Source: Enoplolaimus lenunculus
Lineage: Eukaryota; Nematoda; Enoplea; Enoplida; Thoracostomopsidae
NCBI GenBank assembly: GCA_030248215.1
Contig: JASANG010002749.1
Span: 1 to 64,000, forward strand
Length of the DNA stretch: 64,000 nt
Reading direction: 5' to 3'
Made by a program: the position numbers and the translations under genes. Within the stretch, counting starts at the first letter, position 1. Each line of letters starts with the position of its first letter. Of the stretch, positions 1 through 13,400 are shown in pieces. The notes under the pieces are model-generated. The model did not search any database, was not told the origin of the DNA, and saw only the letters and a program-made list of their open reading frames with translations.

Positions 1-360
1 TGGGTTTATTTATCATTCGAAGTATATTTTTTGACTATCATTTTGTTTTTGTGTCGTATTGATACTTTCCCATTCATTCCAACATTAACCGCACTAAGAA
101 TGGAATCGATTTGCAGTATTGAGGGGTTGAGTTGAGATTGACTGAACTGAACCGACTCAATGAACGAGCGAAAAGTTAAACGCATATTTCTACGTATGGT
201 CAGAAACCTTGAAAATTTTTAAATTTTTGATTCCACTGGAACTTTTGAAATTGATTTGATCATCGTTCAACATTGAACTATTTTTGAAGATCTCTAACCG
301 AAGTGAGGAAAAGGATGGAGGGTCGGGTGCATCCACAACGGCCCTGACAAAAGTACTCAA
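1..360. other. no gene recognised
   Basis: A/T-rich sequence without a supported exon. The stretch near 310-350 resembles dispersed repeat fragments seen elsewhere in the window. Confidence 0.5.
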
Positions 361-1602
361 TTTTTAGATTAATTAAAAAATGAAAACAATTAAAACTTTA
401 TTTTGTGAATTGCAAAATTTTAAGTTTTTGAAAATAATTTAATTTTTTAAAAAACGTAATGTTTAAAAATAATTTATTTTTAAAAAAATATTTTTTAAAA
501 ATAATTTAATTGTTAAAAAAATTTAATTTTTTTAAAATAATTTAATTTGAATCTAATTTTTTTAAAAATATTTTAATTTTTAAACGTAATTTTTTTAAAA
601 TAATTTAATTTTTAAATGTAATTTTTTAAAAATAATTTCATTTTTTGAAAATAATTTAATTTTTTAAAAATAATTTCATTTTTTGAAAATAATTAAATTT
701 TTTAAAAATAATTTAATTTTTAAATGTAATTTTTTAAAATAATTTAATTTTTTGAAAATAATTTAATTTTAATGTGATTTTTTAAAAATAATTTAATTTT
801 TTGAAAATAATATAATTTTAATGTAATTTTTTGAAAATAATTTAATTTTTTAAAAATAATTTAATTTTATGAAAATAATTTAATTTTTTAAAAATAATTT
901 AATTTTTTAAAAATAATTTCATTTTTTGAAAATAATTTAATTTTTTGAAAATAATTAAATTTTTTAAAAATAATTTAATTTTTAAATGTAATTTTTTAAA
1001 ATAATTTAATTTTTTGAAAATAATTTAATTTTAATGTGATTTTTTAAAAATAATTTAATTTTTTGAAAATAATATAATTTTAATGTAATTTTTTGAAAAT
1101 AATTTAATTTTGAAAATAATTTAATTTTTTAAAATAATTTCATTTTTTGAAAATAATTAAATTAATTTAATTTTTTGAAAATAATTAAATTTTTTAAAAA
1201 TAATTTAATTTTTAAATGTAATTTTTTAAAATAATTTAATTTTAATGTGATTTTTTAAAAATAATTTAATTTTTTGAAAATAATATAATTTTAATGTAAT
1301 TTTTTGAAAATAATTTAATTTTGAAAATAATTTAATTTTTTAAAATAATTTCATTTTTTGAAAATAATTTAATTTTTTTAAAAAGAATTTCATTTTTTGA
1401 AAATAATTTAATTTTTGAAAATAATTAAATTTTTTAAAAATAATTTAATTTTTAAATGTAATTTTTTAAAATAATTTAATTTTTTGAAAATAATTTAATT
1501 TTAATGTGATTTTTTAAAAATAATTTAATTTTTTGAAAATAATTTAATTTTAATGTAATTTTTTGAAAATAATTTAATTTTTTAAAAATAATTTAATTTG
1601 TA
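361..1602. repeat. A/T-only satellite with higher-order repeats
   Basis: About 1.24 kb of variants of ataatttaattttttgaaa and related 18-20-bp words. Larger blocks recur: the series aatttaatttttaaatgtaa, then a tgtgatttttt word, then a tataattttaatg word is seen near 700, 965, 1200 and 1445, giving a higher-order spacing of roughly 240-265 bp. Long A/T runs on both strands could make it a matrix-attachment or replication-slippage site; that is inference. Confidence 0.9.
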
Positions 1603-1669
1603 CAATGTTGATAACAGATTTTGGCATAAAATACGGTCGGTTTCTAAACCTAAGGCTTTAAACGCTTAA

Positions 1670-1941
1670 GTGCTATTCACACGTGCAAGTTTTTTCTGCG
1701 AGAACTTGCAGCTTCAACTTGCACTTGCAAATTTTGTACAAAATCCTATTCGAATAACTTGCACCTGCAAATTATTCATTAAAATCAAAGCTAGGCATTT
1801 AGTTCACATGTGTGATTAACCACGCAAGTTCACTGATTTTATTGCAATCGCATTCTCATTGGCTGATGAAAAAATGAAAGTTCTGCATGCAACTTACGGT
1901 TGAAAGTTTTTGCAACAAAAACTTGCACGTGTGAATAGGGC
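1670..1941. mobile_element. MITE, family A (GTGCAAG ends, TTAA-like target)
   Basis: Inverted ends CTATTCACACGTGCAAG and CTTGCACGTGTGAATAG, preceded by TTAA. The interior is full of short TTGCAGCTGCAA-like palindromes. No coding capacity. Full-length copies recur at 8772, 16113 and 40346. Confidence 0.85.
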
Positions 1942-2067
1942 TTTATATTTTGGCTTACTTTATATGGTCAAATTCTATATTTTATACCTTCATTGATTTG
2001 TTGAGTTTGGTTGGCAATTATCTTTCTTGCATTGTAATGGTATACTGTGATTGATGTCTAATTGCAG

Positions 2068-2136
2068 GGCCGACGTGGTAAACGTGGACTGTTATCAGCA
2101 TTCGCTGACTTAGAATCTTCGTCTAAAACTGATCCG
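2068..2136 (+). CDS. collagen exon 1 (first visible): non-collagenous segment with furin-like site
   Basis: Acceptor ttgcag and donor gtaagt bound 23 codons starting [21 protein letters not shown] is a perfect R-X-K/R-R furin motif. In MACIT collagens a furin site lies in the juxtamembrane or early helical region and releases the ectodomain, so this places the membrane segment just upstream, outside the window. Confidence 0.75.
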
Positions 2137-4360
2137 GTAAGTCAAATATGCCTCGGTAGTTATAGCCAATCAAATAGGCTAAGCGTTTAAAAGTAACTTT
2201 TGCCCCCGAATTGCAAAGTTTCAATTTCGCTTGTAAGTCATCGGAATCCATGCATGTGAACTGTAACAGATTTTGCTCCCAGTCTAAGAACGTGCAGCGA
2301 GTTAAGAGTCCAGGTATCGCTACTCAATAGCGGATTTTGGATGATCCGGACGGATGAGTGCTGGTTAAGATTTGAAGTTTTAGTGTTTTTAACTGGATCG
2401 TAGTACAACTCGAAATCAAACAAATGAGCAAATCAAAATGTGCAGTTAGACAAAAAAATTACAAGACTTTTCACCAACTGGTAATGTTTGCTGACGTTGA
2501 AACAACGCAATTATTTCAGGTGTCGTCACTGAACGATTTTAGGAACGATGGAGCTAAAGCGAAAGTAAGTGCAAACTTAAATATTCTTCGTCTAAAGAAA
2601 TCAAAATAGGGAAAAAATATTAACATTTTAAAATTAAGTACGCATTTTCAAACCGGCAAGCGAGTCCACGCGTCGTTGTCCAGACGCAAGCACTATTTAC
2701 ACGTACAAGTTTTTGCAGCAAAAACTTAAATGTGCAACTTGTATGTGCAAGTTTGGCCACAAAGCAACTTTGAAGTTCTTGCAGCTGCAAATGATTCACT
2801 GGAATGCAAGCTATTGAATTTAATTCGCACTTGTGAATACAGTTGCAAGTCAATGCAAAAAGTTGCATGTATGAGTGGGGCTTTGCTTGCGACACATGGT
2901 ATTACTCGGCAGCACTCGGTACAGCAAAAGTATACGCAAAGCCAATGGCCAAAATATGGTTTCCAAATTTTGGGCCAAAACCCCTACCGGATTAATAAAT
3001 AAAAATATTATTTTTTGCGTTTTTGAGATTTTCTGAGCAATAAATATGATTAATTAAACAAAATCTTGTCGTTGTATATTAATATATTTTCAGAAACATC
3101 GCACATTTTCGTATCTTCGCGGTGATCGAATCTACCTAAGGGGGCCTCCTGGTCCGCCTGGAATAATGGTAAATTAGCAAAATGTTTTTCAAACTTTACT
3201 CTTGTGAATAAACGATTGTAAGATAATAACATTTTGTGATCTATCAATCCATTGATTTAATTACATTTTGTCACATTTTTCTCAGCCTATCTCAGCTCAC
3301 AGCGAGACCAAAAGTCAGAAACGGTTCTAATCGCTGCCGGGATGTTAAACTTTAAAGGTTCAAGGATTGTCTATTCAGCGCTCCCACTGATTGGTTATAT
3401 CTTATTTCAAAGTTACGATTACAAGTTCAAAATTTACACAAGTTTTTGGTAAAATTAATATTAAAATGAGAAATATAAATTTTCATTCAAAGTCGTCTGG
3501 TTTTTAAGTTAAAAGAAATAAACGAAACTTTAAGTAAAAAATAAAAGTTAAATAAAAGTCACTTCTCTGCAACTTTGTAAATTATTTACTAACATTCTGA
3601 TTGTAATATTTCAGGGTCCCAAAGGCAATCGTGGATATCCAGGATTTCCGGTACGTTTATTTCATTAAATAATTGAGAATTTTACCTTAAGGAGGTCAAG
3701 CGGACCTACCCAGAGGAAGATCCAAATATTGTTGACGGGGGGTGGGCTGGCAAATGTTATGAAACGCAAAAATTGTAAGGTAGGGACCTTAGCATTTTCA
3801 GAAAAATTCTGACGGGGGCGTATGCCCATCACCCCGCGACCCGTCTGGATCCGCTAGTGGACCAACCTGAATAGAGCCTTTAATATTACTGCCCTTTAAT
3901 AAATAGCCATTTTAACCCTTGACCAGTCAGTTTAGGCGTCTTTATGCAGCTGCTATGGTACATCTACACTTTTTTCCACACAACAGAAATGTGGGGGACG
4001 CAAAGATGTAAGACCCCCATTGAAAGTTGTACCTTTTTAGTTGGCTTAGGGCACTTTTTAAGGGGTTCTGGAACTGTGGCTCATCCGCTGGAACTAACGA
4101 ATTATAAAAAAGATTCTGCATCAGAGGGAAAGATTTCTAACTTGGGGGGTTGTGTGTAAAAGTAGTGTACAATTGCTAGCTGAACGTCTGATTGATTTTC
4201 ATAAATGGCTTAAACTTAAGCTCCGGTTAACGCTTAAATCGTTGGTTTTAGACAAAATTTGAAACTAAAGCTAATGTGTAATGCTTAGATTTAGGCTTGA
4301 TGGAATAATATAACAATTTTAACCAGATATACATTTATAGATATAATAAAATGTATATAT

Positions 4361-4404
<44 letters not shown>

Positions 4405-7400
4405 TCATTAGACTGCAAAAAATCAGTGTATATCATTCTACATTGATAATTTTTACTTTTTATCAACAATTTACCGGGTAAGTCTATAAATGTTGTAAAC
4501 GGTCCTAAAAGTAGCATCATTGTCGCACCACAACGCGATATTAGCTGAAATATTCTACTTTAGAAATCAATAATAATTTTCGTAGTTGGGCTAAGCCACA
4601 GCCCGCATTCGGTTTAAAAATTGAAGTTCCTTTGTCGAAATTAAATTTCGTCGCAAATTTGCTTGGAAGACAGAGATGTTTTTGGTGCTTATAACCCGTA
4701 GCGGTGTCTGTTTTGGCTACGCTAATTTCAAGTTGTGTTGTGTTGCATTTAAGCTTAAACCCAGGCCGTTTAGCATGTAAATAGGCCAACACAATATATA
4801 TCCACTTTATTCCTTTTTTAAAAGTTTTCTATCGTTTAGTTTTCGATGTTTGCATGTTCATATGTATAATTTATTTCGTCATTTCAGTTAAGAATTCAAT
4901 TGCAATTTAGGCCCATATTCTCAAATGTGTATAGCAACTATCATCAGTTAGTAATAGGTTTTCAAACTCACGAACTGTTGCCGTTGTTGACCTCAAAATT
5001 GGTACAGAAGTAGAGCAAATTATATGTGAGAAAGGTGCTAAATTTATAGCCTCAGTATTCAATGGTTCGAAAGTTACAAGTCCTGTTACCAAATGGTGAT
5101 AGGTGCTGCACACATTTAAGTATACGGCGTTTGAAAAACTTTCAATCGATTGTATTCAATGGCGGATCCATGGGTGGGCCACCCCGGCCGTGGCCCCCCA
5201 AACCGCATCTCGACAAAAATTATATAGCAATTTTGTGACAATAGTTCGTGGTTTGTGTGTGGGTCAAAAATAAGTTTATTACCTGCGAAATTTTAGCCCC
5301 CCCATTTTGAGATCCTGGATCCGCCACTGATTGTATTGCAAACTTTGACCAACTTTTTTCCAAAGGAATCATTGTAATTTTTTCGACTGGGGTTGTGCTC
5401 CCGGTTTCAGTGTCGATTAGGTCCGGGTTCAACTTTAATCCGTCGAGATATTAAGTGGTTTCGGCTTAATACACTTAAACAGCAGAAATTAAACCGCAAT
5501 CCTGTGTTGATTCTACCCACAAAATACTCAAAAATGCTCGCGTTTTAAGTAATAATTAATATGTGACGGGCGTTTGGAACGCCTTACGAAGAACATTAAG
5601 TAACATTTCAAGTTTTTTAAAATAAGCCTTTTTGATGGTATACCGACAATTGGTCGACCGACAACTTATAATTCGCGATCAACCGGAATATATCCGCATT
5701 AGTCAAATTAGGATATGGGTATATTGGTAGGGTACTGTATCGATTGTCCACTACGGATAATCCGAAGACTCGCCGACTCGACACCTTGCGACTCCTTATT
5801 ATTATGGATAGGCTTAGGATTACGCTTACGGATATACGTAGGTTTGGGATTAAGCTTATGAAACGATCGGGTGATCGACAAGTTGTTGCGCGACGAATTG
5901 TCGTAGATTCGCTTATGATCCCGACTGGAAATGGCAGTTTAACCTTGTTTGTTTCAGGGTCCAATAGGACTGGACGGTGCGAAAGGCGAACGAGTGAGTT
6001 ATTTGATTTGCATAATTTTTTTACTCACATTTAAATTCACTGAAAAATATTGTCAAACCCTTAATATTAAAACTAATTTATGTGTATATGTCGTAGCCCA
6101 AATAGTTATTGTCGCGTGGGACGTCCCAGCTGCCAACTGGAGCAAATAGCTGTTTGGGACACAACATTTGAATATTTGACGACATGGCAACATATTTTTC
6201 GTGAAGAAATTTTCAAAATCCTTATCACCCAACATCAATCAGGGTTTCCCAAGTTCATTGGCGCAGCCACAATATTTGGTTGAAAGCCCCGAAGTGGAGA
6301 TTTTGAGTAAAACGTAAAACAGGTCAACACTGTGACATCTGTAGCTGATTTTCGTTTCGAATTTAAGCCGTTTGTAAGTAACTGTTTTTCGCACTGTTTG
6401 TAGTATTTTTTCAGGGGGATACAGGAAAACCTGGAATAATTGGACCCCCTGTAAGTTAACTAAGCCTGTATTGTCATAGCTTAATGTATTTTTAACATAG
6501 TTTAACCGAAAGATCAATATACATAAATTACGGATATTGGCTGGGTTTTTGAAACCCTACTTACACTGCAAAAATTGGTGAGTCAAATTGGCTGTCTCTG
6601 AAATAGGCTTTTTGGGACTACACAAATTGAGTGAAAATTCGGCTCCGCCAGGGTCAAATTCGATTCACTGAGTCGAACGTTTGACTCTGGCGGAGTCGAA
6701 TTTAACTAAAGTTTTGTAGTCCCGAAAAGCCTATTTCGTAGAGAGTCAATTTGAGTCACCATTTTTTGCAGTATAAGCATCATTTGTTACTTAAGTACGT
6801 GCTATGTAATTAGCCATTTTGTTGTTTTCAAAATCGTAACTAAGTTAAGTAGATACTTAAGTCGCTGACTAAATCTGATAGATTACAAATTAACCGTTCA
6901 GGTATACAAAACTTTTTCGAACTGAAACTGCATACTCGTGTTGCCTCCTTAATCTAAATCAAAATTATTACTTTTTTGTTATGACAATGGTTCACATTTG
7001 GCGTTTATCTGTTTTGTTCGATAAGTTATAAGTCAGCGACTTACGTAATTACTTAAGCATAGTTTAAGTAAATACTTTTGTAAGATTTCAGAAACCCAGC
7101 CGTTATCACACAAAATTATAATAACCCTATTCATCATAATTGTTTCATCCAAGATATTAAATTTAAAGCAAACATTCGAACTCCGGTCGCCCGATTGGGA
7201 TATGTTACCGTTGGATTATAAGGCTGATAAAGCTTGTGTCTTGTGTGTGAGGGTACTGTCATGTCATAGGTTAACGTTTTGTATTTCGCATAGACGTATT
7301 TTAAACTTTACATGCCAACTTTTAACGCGTAGTCTTAATATTTTTAAAAAATTAAAAAAGTTTTGAAGTTTGCCTAAAATTAAGTTTCTCAAATAACAAA

Positions 7401-10400
7401 AGGTGAAATTTTATTTACAGGGACCTCGTGGTTTGCCTGGAGTAAACGGAATTGGCCTTAAGGTTAGTTTTAGCTTTTCAAGTTTCTACAACAGGCATAA
7501 ACAGCACAAATGTAGACGGCACATTAGATCTACTCGCTCATGTGCAAAGCAACCAGTTTATGATTAGGATCCTTACTCTCAAATGTGTATAGCAAATATC
7601 ATCAGTTAGTAATAGGTTTTCTAACTCACTAACCATTGCAGTTGTTGGACTAAAAATTGGTACCGAAGTAGAGCAAAGCATATGTGAAAAATGTGCTGAA
7701 ATTTGAACCTTAGTATGCACTGGTTCGGAAGTTACATTACTTACAACCGACCCATACTCTCAAATGTGTATAGCAAATAACATCAGTTAGTAATAGGTTT
7801 TCTAACTCACTAACTATTGCAGTTGTTGAACTCAAAAGTAGTACCGAAGTAGAGCAAAGCATATGTGAAAAATGTGCGGAAATTTGAACCTTAGTATTCA
7901 CTGGTTCGAAAGTTACTGGTTCAATAACCAACTGTTTATAGGTGCTACACACATTTAAGATACGGGCCATAGTTTGGAACAAAAATGGGAACACTTTACA
8001 TTTACACTTTCGCTTAGGTTTAGGTTAACGATTAGATATGCCTAAGTGTAAGCTTTTATTTATGCGTTTGCCTAAGCCTAAATATTAACCTTTAAATGAA
8101 GAAAAGCGTACAATAGTGCACCCCAGCCTGTTTTTGGTCTCACCAGTTGTGCGACTGAAAATGACATTTCTGTTCCATTTCGGCGATCCTGGAAATGATT
8201 TTTCAGTGCTGTCGTAAACTAACGTTAAACCAAGGGGGCAGTTTAATTTAGGAAATATCATCCCCTCCGAACGTTTTAAATTTTGAGCCAGACATGTAAA
8301 TGATGTAAATTCCAACATCAAGGTTTCATTGGGCGTACAATTTACGGATTTCAGGGTCAAAAAGGTGATCCTGGCAACGGATACTATGGACCACCGGTAG
8401 GTGAATTTAATTATCTTTTCGTGAAATTTAAACATTTTACTATTTCATGACATAACCCAAAGACTTCTTTCTGTAATTAAGTAGTGATCCAAGTACTAAT
8501 AAGGATTTTAAGACACTACATCGATTAGCTAGTTTTAATTTGGGATATGGACTCCTATTGATTCGGACTCTACACAAGCACCGTGACTTTTGTCGCTCCT
8601 CACGCTTTCGGTGACTGGGACCTGATATTTAAATTTAGAATTCGGGCAATTTTAAATTTTAATTTTACAAATTAAAGACAGAAGCAGAGGCGTTGCCGTA
8701 ATAATATTTAGATAAGGTAGAAAACTTAACCTTACAAAACCCTGGTTTTGTCAGGAATTTCGCGAAATTAAGCCCTATTCACCCGTGCAAGCTTTTGCTG
8801 CGAGAACTTGCAGCTGCAAATTGCACGCTGAACTTGCATTTTTTCATCAGCCAATGAGAAAGCGGATGCTATAAATTCATTGAACTTGCATGGTTATTCA
8901 CACATGCGAACTAAAATTTCTAACTATGATATTTAATGAATTATTTACAGCCGCAAGTTTTTCGAACCGGGTTTTGGACATAACTTGCAAGTGCAAGTTG
9001 CAGCTGCAAGTGCAGGTTGCAGCTGCAAGTTCTCGCAGCAAAAACTTGCAAGTGTGAATAGGGTTTAATATATCTCATATTTCCGCTTGCGTACGTCACC
9101 TTATAAAAACAGATTTTATAAATTTTAGCGATTCCGACGAAACTCGGATATTTCAAAATATTTTAATTATCAACCAGAGGTATTTTTATGCCTGTACCTT
9201 GGGGCATTTGTCCGTGTATTGTCACCGTATCGTTGAAATCCTCGTAATCTTTGTACTGTTCTATCGTTTGAAAAATTAGCTAAAAACTATCAAACCATTT
9301 TTCTGTTTGATTTTGACGGCATAGATGAAATTATGCGTTTCCCATTAAAGTAAAACATTGCATATGAATTTAAGTTAAACTAAAATTAACCTTAACTTTT
9401 TCGTCAAAATTGAAAATGAATTTGAGATAATTTTTAATTAAACGTTGTCTTCAGGTTGCGCTATATACTGCAAAGAATGGTGAGTCAAAGTGACTCTCTC
9501 TGTAATAGGCTCTAAGGGACTACACAAACTGAGTCAAATTTTACTCAGCCAGGCAAAAAATGGTGAGTCAAAGTGACTCTCTCTGTAATAGGCTCTAAGG
9601 GACTACACAAACTGGAGCGAATTTCGATTCCATCAGAGTCAAATACGCGACTCAGTGAGTCAAATTTGACTCTGGCTGAGTAAAATTTGACTCAGTTTGT
9701 GTAGTCCCGTAGAGCCTATTTCGAACAGAGTCAGTTTGACTCACTTTCTTTTGCAGTGTACTCGCCTCACGCCGCTGGACGCTGCCATGCGGCAGGATAA
9801 AATTAGTTTATTAAAAATTGTTGAACGCCGTTAACCCTTTCTCACATGAATATTTTCTATTTCCCCTGAGACCTATTTTTATGCTAGGATTCGAACTTCA
9901 GTGACTCCACTCAGCAATTGACGCTCGAGCCCGAGGGGCCTCTCACGTCTTGTGGTGATTTAGTACTATGTATACGTGTTGCAATTGTTAAACACGGTGC
10001 GATATATATTATTTAACGTATATACACTGCGCTGAGTTCCCTATAGGCAACTCAATGTGAGAAGGGGTTAAATATATTTAGCCAATATTTTAGGTAGCAA
10101 CGCTTTAGCGGCGCGGGGCGTCGTGCTGCAGAGCAAAGTATAATGCAACCCTGATTAAATATGTGGCTTTAGGCGACCAATTGCATTCTGCAATATACTT
10201 GGTTTCTTAGTCGTACTATTGTGGTTAATTTGTTGTTTAATGGCCTTTAAAGCTATTTGCTGTTTAGTGATTGGTCTTGTGAATTTGTAATGCTACCAAG
10301 CTCTTATACACATCCCCCCACAGGTGTAAGCTCAGAGCTACGATTAGGTTTAGGTTTACGAAACGGTTTGCCTAATCTTAAGCTTACGTTTTTATCTAAG

Positions 10401-13400
10401 CCTAGAGCTAAGCCTAAGCCTAAATCTTAAATGTAACCGATGCAAAACCGTTTTATTCTGCGATTTATGTGAACATATTTTCATGGAAATGCTCCTGCCG
10501 ATCTGTCTATTCTTAATTTCTATTGGATGCTCTGCAGCTTAATTTGCATAAAAATCTTTTGATTGGATGTTTTCGTTCAAATTTGTGCAAAATCGTGTAA
10601 TACGATTGGTGCGTTCTATTTTAGACTTATCCAGCTGGTGGACCAGGTGGACCAATAATCGCTGGCCAGGTAATTCGATTATTAACTTAGAAACGGTGGT
10701 TGGAAATATTACAAACTATCGACATTTAAGAAATATATTTCTAAGTCAGTTTGTCTAAATGTGCCTAAGCTGGGCGAAAGCGAAATTAACTTTGACTTTT
10801 AATTTTCAAAAATATTTGATTTGTTTTAATTGTTTGCCTTTCTCACATGAATATTTTCAATTTCATTTGAAATGTAATTTCAAGGTAAGATTCGATCCCC
10901 AGTCTCATTGGAGGGAGGCGTATACGATGACCACTCAGCAATTGGAGCTTGACGCTCGAGCCTGAGCGGGCTCTCACGTCTTGTAGATATTTTGCACGGC
11001 GAATATATATTAGAATTGTTAAGCACTGCTCATAGTGTCTGTGTTGCTCGGATATTACTTGTATTTAGTTGCTCATAGTACACTCCATGAGTTAAACGGT
11101 CAAAAATCATTTTGGCCAAATTTTGGTGACCATAATTCTTCGTTGCTGTCCAAAAATAGTGAATTCTGTAAATTTTCACAAAGTGCAGTCACTGATTGCC
11201 CGGAATTTCGTTATTCGTATTTCGATTTTTTAAAGTCTTATTTTAATTCTAATATTTAAAAGGTATTTTAAGACTTACCAACCTAAAGCCAACAGCTATA
11301 GAATTGCGCTATACTTGACGTCCGACGCTATTCGTCACTGTGCGTCATTCGTACGACGCCGTCCGTTACCCGCACGGCTGTGTCCGTCACCGTCCGTCAC
11401 CATACGTAATTGTACGTGACTTATTCACGTACGGTACCGCCCGGTGATGGACGGGGCGGCACCGCACGGGTGAATGACGAAGCCGTACGGGTGACGGACA
11501 GCGCCGTACGTCAACAATAGTATAGCGCAACGGACTCGTGTTTTGTTTTTGCTGGCTTACCCAACTGCAAGTTGTTTGTTTCTATCCGTGAATTGTAGAA
11601 TGAGCTTTACGTTTTTTGAACCATATCAATGGCCCACGTTACTTTCAGGGCAGTCCCAGTTTCTGGTGGGTCTGTAAAAGACTAGGCTTACATTCTAGAC
11701 TACAATTTTTTGTGCTTAGGTTAGGCTTAGGCTTAGGCTAATGAATATGCTTTTGCAACGCTTAGGTCGTAGGCTTATGCTTAGAAATACGCTTAATCTA
11801 CTGTTACGGCCTTAAAAGTAACATAGGCGATATCAATTGTAGTTGAAACACTTAAAGTCAACTGAAGAATTTTTCGAGCGACTGGAAATTGTTCGAAAAG
11901 ATGTTGAACTGAATGTTGTCTTCAATCTGTCGGCCATAAGCTTACAAGCCTAGTTTAGCTATATCAACCTGGACCGTTCTGTATTATGTTGCAGAATATT
12001 GCATTAATACATTTTACTAAGCGATTATAAGCTAATCGGTTCGTGTTAATTTTATATGCCCGGCCATTAAGTCTAAACCTAAGCCTAAGCTTTTATTCCT
12101 ACAAATCTGCAACAATTTTTCAGGGATTGATCGGACCTCCTGGACCGCCTGGACCCCCAGGTATGCCTGGACTTGATGGCCGAAGCATCAAAGGCGACAA
12201 AGTAAGCAAGCTGCAATTTGAATTTTAATGAGGTTGTGAATAATTTAAATCTTAAAAAATGAAAAAACTATCATACTTCGGGAAGTTCAAATGCTTATCA
12301 ACTGACATTTTTCAAAATGTTTGAGTTAATTATGGCTAGTTTGCAATGGATCCTATTTGTCGCAAGAATCCGCTCGCTTTTCGACGATTTAATCCATATT
12401 CAGTGGTACAAATAACTTCTAATGCAAACTTGCAACTGCCACTTGCACGTCGGTAATTTTGCTATGTGAATTTGCTTTAGGAGCAAAGACTGGACGTCCA
12501 ATTTGTAGCTGTCAAGAGTTACAGTTCTCGCTGTTAAAGCTTGTACGTGTGAATATGGCTTTATGTTTAGAATCGAACAATAAATGTTTACGGTTAAAAA
12601 TTAATTTGTAAAATGTTTCGCTTAAATTAATATTTTCAGGGCGATCGAGGCATCCAAGGCGATCCTGGACCTCCTGGATATCCAGGACCTGAGGTATACG
12701 CAGCTTAGCTTAAAGTTTCGGTTGGTCTATTAAATATTAGGGCCAATGTATACAATACTGGCGGAACTGTAGTATAAACATTTCTAAAGTTTAAGCCTAA
12801 ACCTAAGTCTAAGCGTGAGAATGAGCTAATACCTAAGCCTAAGCCTAAGCAAAAGAAATTTAGTCTAAAGCTTTAGCTGCTCTATTCTTGCACCACAGAA
12901 AAAAGCCCCGTCCCTGATCTTTACATGGACCAAAGTTATTTGCAACTGGCGAGTTTAAATGTTTATATATTAATATATATATGTATGTATGTATCTATAT
13001 ATCAATATAGATAAATATACATATATGCAAATTTACATATAGTATAACTTAGATAAAAAGCCACCGTTTAAAGGCAATTATTAGCTTTCGTTGAATTCTG
13101 TATGCATTTTCGAATGGAACAAGATTGGCCAACTGACATCGGACGTACTTTTTGTTTTATTTCAGGGACGTCCAGGCAAACCAGGACATAAGGTTAGAAA
13201 TATACATTTTCTATCAAATCTATAATTTTAGAACCTAAAGCTAAATGTATGGTTTAGTCTCAAATTAGCCAATCAGCAGCTTGGAATTTAAATGTACAGG
13301 TTTATGTTTTGCTAAGCAGCTTTGAAGTTCTTGCAGCTGCAAATTATTCACTGGAATTTATGCTATTTTATTTAATTCGCACCTGTGAATGCAGTTGTAA

